DNA of 64,000 nt, from the NCBI RefSeq assembly GCF_963678975.1, contig NC_089275.1, positions 34,916,226 to 34,980,225 on the forward strand. The letters run 5' to 3'. The notes beneath the pieces were generated by a model. That model was given only the letters and a program-made list of their open reading frames with translations. It was not told the origin of the DNA and made no database searches. The translations under genes were made by a program, and so were the position numbers. This document shows, in pieces, positions 1 through 28,953 of the stretch. This stretch comes from Dysidea avara. Its lineage: Eukaryota; Porifera; Demospongiae; Dictyoceratida; Dysideidae. The first letter of the stretch is position 1; the number at the start of each line of letters is the position of its first letter.

Positions 1-960
1 TCACACACTGGCCAATGTGTAACTTATTTAATGTAAAACAGTATAAATACAGACTAATAAGCAAAAAAAAGGACCTACAAGCTTCTGTGATCTGCACAGC
101 AATTGGCACCTCAGCAACTGGACAATGCGCACAAAGAAAAGCTTAATTTACATCTTGCCCATTCCATCACTCCAAAAGAAAGACCATGCTTAACACTCAA
201 GACTCTTATAAAACTGCATGAGTGATGGCATCACCTATTCCACAAGTGGTCGTGAAAATTAAAGGAATAAGCAAAGCATTCTCTACTTCATGAACCCGCT
301 GTTGGTATTCATGTCTCTTTTTCCCTATTGTGACGTTGATATGCAGAATGGAGAGGTTGATTTAGGGTGCACTGGGGTTAAGAATTCTGACATGAAAGTA
401 TGACCTCTCAATCCTCCTTCCCAAAAACCATTGGCTGCAATGTCAAGCCTTGCATTATAATCATGGTTGGCAGTTTTGTATTGAATGGTCTCACCAGAAA
501 GAGGCTGAAGGTGGGGTTCAGTGACAACTTTGTTACAGACCTCAGAAAGCAGGTTACATCCCGTATTTCACTTATGTCTCAAAGAAGGAAACCGATAATG
601 AAGTGCAATTGCATCACAAAAAGCAGTTTTATGAAGCACCGACTTATCATACTTTAATGAAAGACAAGACAGCCAATTGGATGTACCCTTCTCCTGGCCA
701 GCTTAACTGAGGAACACATGCTAGGAGGAAGTTCATTTAACAAATGATTGAAGTTGCTCTTGATAGTGCCTATAGAGTGAATTCTAGACTGCAACTGAAA
801 AATGTTCATCTACCAAGTTGATGTGCCTTAGGAGAGACAATCAAGCCAACAAGATGAGCATTTACTTCCACAGAGCAGGAATGCTGCTAATTGAAGGATC
901 AAAAAACACCAAGGCCCCCTAGCCAACGTGTAACTGGATCTAACACAGAAGGCTGAGCCT
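1..960 (-). mobile_element. Decayed LINE 3' fragment (endonuclease-like C-terminus), upstream of gene A
   Basis: This stretch aligns by eye with 27960-28900, the matching position upstream of gene B. Read on the minus strand, the gene B version carries pieces of a retroelement C-terminus: a Cys/His cluster of the type 'HPLSCPKGG', then 'LQPLS' and 'DIAANGF'. These resemble the tail of LINEs that encode a restriction-like endonuclease. Frames are broken, so it is dead. Because it lies upstream of both genes, it was probably present before the tandem duplication. Short ORFs here are not genes. Confidence 0.5.
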
Positions 961-1039
961 GTATACAATAATACTAGACACTAGCTACGCACCACACACT
1001 AGGAACAACAGACAACAAGATGTTATATAGTAAAAAAAA

Positions 1040-1174
1040 AAACAGTACGTTGGTCACGTACATTGCAAGAACAAACCACAATGTCCCAAGTTGCAACGTC
1101 CACAAATCATACGTACTCCAAATAACGCTCACTATTAGCATTAAATAGAATTAACCTTCACCTTAGATGCAGAG
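1040..1174 (+). promoter_or_regulatory. Conserved proximal promoter/5' leader of gene A
   Basis: The bases just before the ATG match those before the starts of genes B and C: a block reading ATTGCAAG..ACAAACCA, a CTCCAAATAA-type block and the string TTAAATAGAATTAACCTT about 34 nt before the ATG. The same order is kept in all three copies although flanking DNA is heavily rearranged. TTAAATA could be a TATA-like element or part of the 5' UTR; the transcription start is not visible. Confidence 0.5.
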
Positions 1175-19356
<18,182 letters not shown>

Positions 19357-19484
19357 TATAAGCATTGCATTGTGATATGTATACATCCTTTTCATATGGT
19401 CAGGTTGAACCATGGTTAATGCATTCATATGAGCTCCTTAACCCTTAAACCTGCATAATCCAGAAAACTGGATTTAAACTTACA

Positions 19485-19615
19485 GGTTTTTGCAATTGAA
19501 TTTGTCGCCTTTGCAATTGAATTCATCCCATTTGCAATTGAATTCGTCTGTATTGTAATTGAATTCGTCCCGTTTGCAATTGAATTCGTCGGTTTTGCAG
19601 TTGAATTAGTCGGTT
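19485..19615 (-). repeat. Minisatellite arm 1 of the piggyBac-like element
   Basis: About six units of TTTGCAATTGAATTCGTC with small changes; unit 18-21 bp. Inverse orientation to the array at 19968-20172. Confidence 0.9.
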
Positions 19616-19967
19616 TTCGTCGCGTTTGCATTACAATTCGTCATAAACAAAACGGCTCCAAGAAACCAACCCGTTCATTAAGAGATGAACTATTTATACC
19701 TTGGAGAGTTACACTTGAGACACTAGAAGGTAATTGAAACTGGTAGTACACAAAGTTGATAGCTGTCTGACAAGTTAATTAGCTTGCTTGCGAGTGACCA
19801 CACCCATCGCGAATGGCATAGTAGAGTTTGGAATGTTGCTGGAGAGGCTGTAGAGGAAGAATTATTGCCTTATAAAGAGTTGTTTACTACTGTTGTACTT
19901 GAACAAGTTCTTGTAGCAGCTGCTACATCATGTTTTCGTGTTTGCTCCAGCTGCCATTCTTGTTACA

Positions 19968-20172
19968 GACGAATTTAACTGCAAAAGCGACGAATTTAAC
20001 TGCAAAAGCGACGAATTCAATTGCAAAACCGACGAATTCAATTGCAAACGGGACGGATTCAATTGCAAAACCGACGAATTCAATTGCAAACGGGACGAAT
20101 TCAATTGCAAAAGCGACGAACTCAATGGCAAACGGGACGAATTCAATTGCAAGGTCGAATTCAATTGCAAAA
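19968..20172 (+). repeat. Minisatellite arm 2 of the piggyBac-like element
   Basis: About ten units of GACGAATTCAATTGCAAA with alternating tails (ACC, CGG, AGC). The short frames translated here follow the repeat and are not genes. Confidence 0.9.
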
Positions 20173-20744
20173 ACCTGTAATACATATGCATGCCTTGCAC
20201 AAAACGCTGTAACTTTTAAAGTGTCTATCCTATGGCTATGCAATTTACATCATTCTACTTGTGATGTAACAAGGATTAAAATGATACCTAGGATTTTACC
20301 CTAACGCTAAATGGTGAGGCCAAAACTAGCCATGAAAACAACTTTTCAGTAAGGAAATGCGTAAACCCTTTACATACCTTTATAAAATGGTTGATACCTC
20401 GATGGTAGTTGCCCCTATCACCTTGTAACAACTTCCATTTGATTCGTCGTGAAGTTTTCTATCAGGCCATATATGACTCACATGAGTAAACCCACAATTG
20501 AATTAAACACATGGCAAGAATTTTGAAACATGGAGTCGCGACTCGTTGCTGTTCATCACTTCATAACAAGTAAGCCACTGTAGTTACAGTGTTCATTTAA
20601 CCTTCTCCAAGTAGCCCAGTGAACACACTTTTGATCTATGTGCATTTGTAGACTGTAAGAATTAAGTTACCCCACCTAGAGTCACCATGCGTGCCCATAT
20701 TGTGTAAACACGCATTTCTGAAAAGTTCTCTGCAGGTTTAAGGG

Positions 20745-22050
20745 TTAACCTGGATTGAACCTTGAAAGCCATAACTGGGTTCAACCCTACAAAGCAGTAG
20801 GGCGTTTGGAAGTAAAAGGCAAGTTGCAGTTTTTGGTGAATACATACGTAAAGTGCTTAGAAGACAATTATCACTCAATGAATACCATCATCTGATGATT
20901 GCTTGTGAACAGAAACTGGGTTGAAAGTGGGTTAAATGTGTGGCTACTCAAAGTAACTCAATAAATTCTACTCTCCTCCACACAGCGAAGTACAGTAGAT
21001 ATTTAAACAGATCATGGAAATTAGTATACAGGGTAGGAGTCATGCATTCAGGCTGGCCATACTAAAATGGAGTACTTTTGAACCTTCTTAGATACACAAG
21101 ATATTTCAGAAACTGATAAGAGCAGTCAGTGATTGTTCTATTAGAGTATTTTATGGCAGGTGTGATTTATATTATTTTATGATTTTTTGTGCTCTACACA
21201 ACTCTGCAGCACTGGAACTGTTCTGAAGCTTTTGTAGTGAGTCAGACCGATATTTTATTGCATTATTAAGGACAAACAAACTGAAGTTCAAAATGTATGC
21301 CATAGGTTTTGTAATTTAATCCATCATGCATTGGATGGTTTCTTTTTGTTATAACTCGATGGTATTTATCTCAATTCATTTCAAACCACCAAAAGGCACT
21401 CCCACGATGGTTAATCTATCTACAAACCTATATTCAACCTGTTCACTGAAGCGATGTACCCTGCATCCGTGACAAAAAATCTCTTTTACATATTTTTTAA
21501 AAATAGTACATAACTCATTATATATATATATTGATCTGTATGAAAAATTGAACTGTGTATAACACTCCCAAACTGAAGCATGCATGAATTATAGAGAATT
21601 TTCTAAGTGATTCAAAAAGAAGATGAAGAAAATTACAAAGAAAATAAGGTAAACTTGAAAGGCACATATCTCAGTGATGGCTGAGCAGATTCAGCTTAAA
21701 ATTCAAATAGAAGGTACCCCATCCTGAGAGTACAAACTTGGATAATTGTTTAGGAAACTGTATAGAGTTATGGATGTGTGAAGATTACATTTTATTACTT
21801 CCTGTACTTGTTTGTCACACACCCACACTGGCTGTACTTAGCCAAAAAATGGCCGCTACAGAATTACTCATTTTCAGCATTAATTTTATGTAGCAGCAAA
21901 TTAGTTATTAGCTGGTATACTAACAATCAAATGTTATAGATACAATGTGCTGCAGTGATGAGTGGCTACTTATGCACAAAGATCACAATAGCTAGTAAAG
22001 TACTCCATCTAGCTACGTATTTATTTATTTATTTATTTGTTATTTTCCAG
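20745..22050. other. Non-coding stretch before the 7TM gene
   Basis: No convincing exon. Contains one motif variant at 21131-21150 (TTCTATTAGAGTATTTTA) and an ATTT tract at 22016-22035 just before a splice acceptor. Confidence 0.6.
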
Positions 22051-23901
22051 ATATGATCATGGCAATATTGTCCATTCTACTAACTGTATTTCCTGATTTA
22101 ATTTATTGTATGGATGGTAATGATGACATGGTGTCCAACAACAGTGTTGGTGTGCTACTAACTTCCTCTCAGTATTGTTTTGTGAATGAGTTTACTATCA
22201 GGATAAATCACTCTGATGTGAATATTATCAATAATACTCAAGATTGGATAATTGCTAGTAACAATATTAACCTGTTTGTGGCTCCTGCTAATGGTACCAA
22301 CTGTACATCAAGTAGTTCAGTTGACTCATACTCAGATGCCGTACATATCATATTAAATATTGTGATCATTGCTGCCATACTTGTGGCAGCTGCTAATGTC
22401 ACACTACACCTGTTTATCAAAGAACTTCAGACAGTACCAGGTGTATTGATTGGATCACTTTGTAGTGCTATTATACTGAGTCATACATTGTTGATCGTAC
22501 AAATTAATCAGGGTAATGGTGATGTGTGTGCAGTGACATTTTACATGGGAGGTGTTTTCTATTTTGTATATGATTCCTCAAAGTTGAGTACACTCATACA
22601 CTTTGCTTACCTCATGTATCAGAGCTACAAGACTTCAGAAAGTTCAGAAAATAGAATGTCTTTTCTCTATAAATATGCTATTTTGATTGTTTCATTATCA
22701 ATTGTATGTAGTGGCAGTGTCATCCTAGTAGACACTCTTGGTAGTAGAATTGGCTACAAGACAACTCATGGACGATGTACTGTTGTTTTTGATCCTTCTA
22801 ATCAAGGGACTACAACTGTTGCATTATTAGCTGTACTGTTTACCATGTTTAATGTTGTAGAGATTGGTTTGATGATTGCTGGATTTGTCCTCTATTATTT
22901 AACAACAAGACAATGCTGTACAATACCAACTAGAGATGTGAAAATATCGATAGCATTAAACTGCACTATTGGTATCAACATAGGCGGATCTGAGGGGGGG
23001 CCAAGGGGTGCTGTGCCCCCCTTGGCCCTTCTCTTGCCCCCCTTGGACTTACATGCAGTACTATATTGATACAGAAACTGGAATCATGCATTCTCACTGT
23101 ATTCAAAAGTATAGAAAGCCAATGTGCAAATAGAAGACATGAGTTATAAATGCACTTTACAGTTATACTCAGTACATTGCAAAGAAAGTGAGGCAAATAA
23201 GTTTGAATTTTTGTGCTAAGATCGAGATACTCTAATAGAGCAGTCACTACTCTAATAGAACAGTCACAATTCTAATGTCATTATAACAATACTAGCTGCG
23301 CCTTATTTTAGATTTAGTACACTTTACCATCAAACAGGTTTTATCTCAAATAAGCTAACTAATCTTTATATGCATTGCAAGCATACACTTCATTAGCTAA
23401 ATGTTATCAAAACTGCTCCCAATTCAAACCTAGGAGGTCTAATTTTTAAAAGTGTTTTCTCTAACTACAGTCTCTAACTAACTATTTTAAAAGTGTTTTC
23501 TCTAACTACAGTCTTAAAACTGTATGTCTATCATTCATCCAGCCATACTGAATAAAGTTATGCAACTGAATATAACTTGTGTACTACAACTGATTCCTCT
23601 TAGTGGAATAAACACTTTTGTACACTAAAACTTCTTGCCCCTCCTTGGCCCCCCCTGACAGCGCCTCCTAGATCCGCCTATGGGTATCAACACTGGTTTG
23701 GTTGTTATTCTTTCTTTACTTGAGGTTGCAGGAGACATTAATTTTGCAGTTTCTGCGACAGGGACACTTATAGAACAGATGCTATTGTTCCTTTTGTTTT
23801 TCACATCTAACAAAGTAGTAAGTAAGCTTTGTGCAACATATCATACTGTTGTCACTAATAATACAGTTGTCAGTAGTAGTGAAGAAAATGACAGCTTGTG
23901 A
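22051..23901 (+). pseudogene. Seven-transmembrane receptor-like gene split by a hAT insertion
   Basis: A long exon follows a good acceptor (TTTTCCAG at 22043-22050). The frame from the ATG at 22053 starts with a signal-peptide-like stretch (MAILSILLTVFPDLIYC), then a short outer domain with several N-glycosylation sites (NNS, NHS, NNT, NGT, NCT). Hydrophobic spans follow near HIILNIVIIAAILVAAA, VLIGSLCSAIILSHTLL, VTFYMGGVFYFVY, YAILIVSLSIVCSG and TVALLAVLFTMFNVVEIG. The frame is interrupted at 22978 by a transposon. After it, the same frame resumes at 23691 with two more spans (GLVVILSLLEVAG, LIEQMLLFLLFF) and a Ser-rich tail. Without the element the frame is uninterrupted at 378 codons with seven spans, suggesting a GPCR-like receptor of unassigned class. 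The exon's phase also fits splicing from gene A exon 9, but the signal peptide argues for a separate gene. Confidence 0.65.
22979..23682. mobile_element. hAT-like MITE inside the 7TM coding frame
   Basis: Termini CATAGGCGGATC and GATCCGCCTATG are perfect inverses. The 8-bp duplication GGTATCAA is at 22971-22978 and 23683-23690. The 704-bp insert adds an early stop at 23067-23069 and carries the doubled ACTCTAATAGAGCAGTC motif at 23220-23266. Perfect duplication and an otherwise open host frame mean it is recent. Confidence 0.92.
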
Positions 23902-24487
23902 TTGATGCAATGATCATAATATGTAACTTAGTACATACGCTGTACTGTAAGTGCACTAATTTGAACTGTACATAATCTAATGTACCATATAGTAATGTAT
24001 ATTAAGCAGTATTTATTATGATTGTTAGTCATCTCCAGTAAACAATTGCAACACATCTCAGAACAGTTTGCCTTTAATTGTAGAGTCAATTGATTTTGAT
24101 TACGAACTGTCTATCTTATGTTTTATACATACATACTTACAGTTATTTATTGTACTGACGTCTGTACATGAATGAAATTGAGTGTAGTAGTACCAGTGTA
24201 ATTGTACTGTTCTTCCTTGGCACTACAAGCTATTCATATATACCTTTGACAGCCTTACAATCTAGATCTGGCGCAGCATGGGTTCACAGCTTGGTAAACT
24301 CAATGGAAGTAAAAAAGATAGGGAGCAGCACTATCACCTAGCCCATTACAGGGGCATTTTTAATCTTAAATTTCTTAGGCCAGTTTCTGAAATCACTAAT
24401 GTGACCCATTTTCATGTATCAAACTTTTAGCAGCTAATCATACCTGCTACAAGAATATTAATCTTGTAATACAGAGGGCAGAAGGAC
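23902..24487. other. 3' flank of the 7TM gene
   Basis: No gene seen. AT-rich; probably holds the 3' UTR, but I could not fix a poly(A) site. Confidence 0.5.
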
Positions 24488-24491
24488 TTAA

Positions 24492-25174
24492 GGGGGCAAG
24501 TAACTATGTCCTATGGCTTCCGTGAATAAAATTATGTGTTTTATATGAAGCTGTAAAACCAACACAGATACTGTTCTCCACTTGATGAATAACACATGTT
24601 GTAGTTGAGACATTGAACTTCTGTTTAGTGCAAATCTGAGTGAAATCCTCTGAAGTATGTACAAATTATGGCGTGGTTACAAAACATTGTAATTTTAACA
24701 CTAAAATCGATTCTCCTCCTACAGCTAATTGTGAAACTCCCCAAAAATTCTTGCAGTGGCTTGTAGTAACATTATCTTTAAAAGTATGGAAACAGACTTT
24801 TAGGAATAATTACTATGGCTTCAAAAGAGGAGATAACTGTTTTTCATAGAAAATTTAAAGAGTTCAATAGCTCAATTGATAAAATACTTCAAAAAATTCC
24901 TTCCATAGTTTTGTTACAAACATACTTAGGTAGCAGATGACAAAGTTTAAGAAGTGTAGAGTTAAAACTGTGAGACTAGATCCAAAATTTGTAGAATTCT
25001 CATTCTTTTGGTCTAAAATACTAAACTGAGTCATAAAGTCAGTACTTCTAACAAGAGATGGTGATTTTTAATTACCACAAACACAACTGATGCAAAAGAG
25101 GATGGAAAGCAAGCACAGATCAATGAAAACCAAGATTTTGCATGTGAAGCCATAGGAATTAGTAGCGTGCCCCC
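24492..25174. mobile_element. TTAA-flanked MITE (piggyBac- or Kolobok-like)
   Basis: TTAA borders at 24488 and 25175. Inverted termini GGGGGCAAGTAACTA and the complement of TAGTAGCGTGCCCCC, continuing inward to CCTATGGCTTC / GAAGCCATAGG. 683 bp, no coding frame. Confidence 0.75.
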
Positions 25175-25178
25175 TTAA

Positions 25179-27959
25179 TCTCAAATGAGTTCAGATTTAG
25201 CACCACCAGTGATAACCTAATGAGCACACGTTAGTGTGGTGACTGGAAAAGGTATTCAAAATAATGCATAGAATAATAATTATGTACTAAACCAACACCT
25301 GCAGAAGATCTAAAGGTATTTAAACCCTGAGTACACCCACAGCTGTCCAAAGACTGAAGGACTGTATGTGGGTACATGCCTGGTTTTTTGAAGGTTTTCC
25401 AAAAAACGTGTGTGGTTGTTTAGTTTATATGCATGTTTAAATTGGTACTGGTAAAGGCACTACCTATATAATCAGTTAAACATGAAATTCACGACCTGGG
25501 GTATAGCTAGGATTTTCAAAGAATTAAGGTTGCCATGTAAAGATATTGATACTGGGGTTAAGCCTTTTCTTTGGTTGAAGCAATGGTAATTTTGAGCAGA
25601 CAAAGCTTTTCTTGCTCAGTCTAATAGCATTACTGATTGTGGGTTTAACATAATAATTATTATAGAATCTTTTAGCACAGATGTGAATTTCAAAATGTCA
25701 TCCTTTTTCCTAGCTAGTTGCTGCTTCTATTGCAAGCATATTTGGTCAGTTCCTTTCCTTTTGTTCATTGAATTTGAATAAAAAGGTAGATGGCCACAGA
25801 CTCAGCTATCAGCATGGTTAATTGGCTGGACTTTATTATTTGTCCTCTACAGACTTTGAGAGAGATATGTTGTCAGTAAACAAAATACAGAACTTCTGGA
25901 AAAATAGGCTAATTGGTGGGGGGAAAAATAGGAAGAAAAGAAAGTCAATTAGCTGATTCCTAGTTACGTAATGAGCTACATTTTTAGAACAGTGACCCCA
26001 ACTCTGCACTCACAGGATTTCAAAATGCCATGGTGCTACTGAAATGTAGGGCAGGTGGTGTGAGGTGCATAATGATATGGTTATTGAGGGTACAGACAGA
26101 CATAAACAGACTATACACATCATGTGAGCATAGTGTGTGTATATCTAAGCTGAAAAGCCATCTGTCCGTCTGTCATGCTGCTTACTCACTAAACTCAGCA
26201 CAAATTGACACAATCAGTGCTGATAATCAAGCACTCATCATCCAGCTATATACTCTAAGATTATTATCACGAGTTCATGTGTGCACGTGGTTCCGCTCGT
26301 GCATGCCAAGATACTATGAGCTAAAAGTTGAGTTGTAAAAAGGTGTGCACAAAAAAGGTACTGTTAAGAAAAAAGAAATTGCTAACACATCCATTGACAA
26401 AACAACTGTGGTGATTTGTACACCTCCCTTAATTAATAGCCAACCTGGGTCAATCCCTGCCTAGGTCATAGCTTTTTTTTCATTTTCGGGACCTTCAACT
26501 TTTGTTCTATCTGTTCCACACAATTTTTTTTTATCCATAAAACCGTATGTTTACAGTTTTTCAACACTGGCACATAAGCTGCCTTACATCATAGGGACCC
26601 TTATAGCACTTTTGTGGTAGCTAGGGCAGGCAAATTACCAACATATTATTTTGTCCATCTGTCTGTTTGTCCACCAGTGTGTAGGTAAAAGCTTCTTTCA
26701 CACTTAATCTGTATGACACTTTGTTCAGATCTACCTCATTATACTTCATGCTGTAGAAAATAAGCAACTTGGATGATTGGGCAGGTACTACTGTGTATCT
26801 GAAAAATGATATTACTGGCACCACGCAGATACCATAGTTTACACTGAAGAACTGTGTGTGCAACTGCTCAAATATTTCACTAATCCTTTTCAAGAAGTGT
26901 ATGTGTCACTACAACATTAAAACTGAAAGTGCATAGCATAGGGTATACGTTCTGAACGTTTGCTGGCCATATACAATTGTAATTGTTCTGTTTGTTGACA
27001 GTAAGGTAAACGTCATGTGGAGACTGAAACTGTGCTATGTGTACACCACCTGACATGTAGGTATTGCATGTAGTTTAACTAACCCTACATGTTCATTATT
27101 TCACCATACGTAGTTAAAAGATAGCATTAGGATCATGTGTACTTTAAAGCATTATCAACATGCATGCTATAGGACACTGATATTTCAGTAGTATGCTTGG
27201 TTCCCAATGTATGTATTATTGTATCACATTATAGTTGTCCTGTCCTGCATGTAAAGCAGGTACCAATGCTGTTTTACAGCACATTGAAGGCACTGCATGG
27301 TAGGGAAAACACACTGGATAATTGAGCTACATTCCTGTCAAAACCACAGACAAACAACTTTGGTGTTTTGCATCATTAATTTCAGGATGGAATAAGAAAC
27401 CAACACCATGCATGCTACATGGTATTTAATGCTTGGTCTCTGTTTTCAGCACTAAAACATAATTTAATGTGGATGGACACAGTCTTGCATGTAGGGCAGG
27501 TACAAATGCTATATTACATACACATTATAATACTGGCTCCTCAACAATTGTCTTAGTAACACTGTCATGCTATTTGATGCAACTGCATACATAGATTGCA
27601 CTATGTACTAAGCCACTAATCATGCTATACTATTTCATTACAATATCCTTTTTTGTGAAAATCATACTTATATATTAAAGTGATAAAATGATGATCAATA
27701 GAAGTAATCGTTGTTTTATAAAAGAAGGCTAGAGAAGACAGAAAGATGCATTAGCACTGTTAACAGTGCACAGTTCCTGTATCATTGCTAACAGTAGGCA
27801 ATTATTTTTGAGAATGGACTGCACTGAGGTTTCAGGGTATTTTTGTGAGTAATACAAGTCATTATATGTCTATGGTGAATGGTGTTGATTTCTAAAACAC
27901 TGTTGGAGTTGCGTCTGGCTATAAAAGACAACAAACAAAAACTTGAGTCCATGACCACT
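25179..27959. other. Intergenic, no gene recognised
   Basis: Nothing convincing on either strand. A 102-codon frame at 26030-26338 has no recognisable domain and no partner exon. Around 27240-27520 a short CTTGCATGTA..GCAGGTAC block occurs twice. Confidence 0.5.
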
Positions 27960-28900
27960 CCAGTGAATGTTTACACACTTGCCAATTTGTTAATTTACAT
28001 CTCGCCCATCACGTCACTATACTCCAAAAGAAAGACTATGTCTAACACTCAAGAGGTTGCTGGGCCAATCTCTTAACTGAGTGGCAGCATCACCTATTCC
28101 ACAAGTGGAGGTGAAAAGTCAAGGAGTACATTTAAATGAGGCATTTTCTACGGCCCTCATGAACCCATTGTTGGTATTCACATCTATTTTCCCTATCACG
28201 ATGTCGATATGCAGAATGGAGGGGTTTACCTGAGGGTGCACTGGGGTTAAAAATTCTGTCAAAGTATGACCTCAATCTTCCTCCCCCAAAAGTGCAAAAA
28301 CCATTGGCTGCTATGTCAAGCATTGCATTATCATTACGGTTGGTAGTTTTGTATTGAATGGTCTCACAAGAAAGAGGCTGAAGATGGGGTTCAGTGATAA
28401 CATTGTTACAGACAGGTTGGCAGTTACATCCCATATTTCATTAGGTCTCACAGAAAGAAGCCCACCCTTTGGACAAGACAGAGGATGCTCTATGCAAGTA
28501 AAAGAGTGACCACAAGCATAGGAGGTAGGGCAGGTAGATGATAGCCAATGATAATGAAGTGCAATTGCATCACGAAAAGCAGTTTTGTCTCGAATTTTAT
28601 GATGCACAAGTTAATGGAAGACAAGACAGCCAATTGGATGCACCCTTCTCAACTGAGGAACACATGCTAGGAGGAAGTTCACTTAACAAATGATGGACAA
28701 ACTGAAGTTACTCTTGATAGTGCCTAGAGTGAATTCTAGACCGTAACTGAAACTGTTTGTCTACATAGTCACCAAGTTGATGTGCTGTAGCAAGACGAGC
28801 AATTACTTCCACATGCAGAGCCGGCAAGAATGCTGCTGACAATTGAAGGATCAGAAACACCAAGACCCCTAGCCAACATATAACTGAAAAAAAATTCAAT
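27960..28900 (-). mobile_element. Decayed LINE 3' fragment upstream of gene B
   Basis: Paralogous to 1-960. On the minus strand, frames spanning 28607-28132 give a Cys/His cluster (HPLSCPKGG), 'VITEPHLQPLS' and 'MLDIAANGF..FDRIFNPSAPS', an arrangement like the endonuclease-bearing C-terminus of restriction-like-endonuclease LINEs. Frames shift and stops intervene. A related, independent fragment is at 48090-48850. Confidence 0.6.
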
Positions 28901-28953
28901 CAAGGCAGAGCCTATACAATCATAGATAATAGCTATACTATATTATCTATGGT

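Larger units (their letters stand above)
19442..20744. mobile_element. piggyBac-like element with internal mirrored minisatellites
   Basis: TTAA lies at both borders (19438 and 20745). Perfect inverted termini CCCTTAAACCTGCA and TGCAGGTTTAAGGG. Inside, two arrays of a ~20-bp unit face each other: 19485-19615 (GCAATTGAATTCGTC sense) and 19968-20172 (GACGAATTCAATTGC sense). No transposase frame; 1,303 bp, non-autonomous. Confidence 0.85.

Noticed and set aside
19784..19978. 64-residue frame between minisatellite arms
   Set aside because: Lies inside the piggyBac-like element, has no splice context and resembles no transposase.
26030..26338. 102-residue frame in the intergenic region
   Set aside because: No domain, signal peptide or conserved neighbour; length is within chance for this much non-coding DNA.
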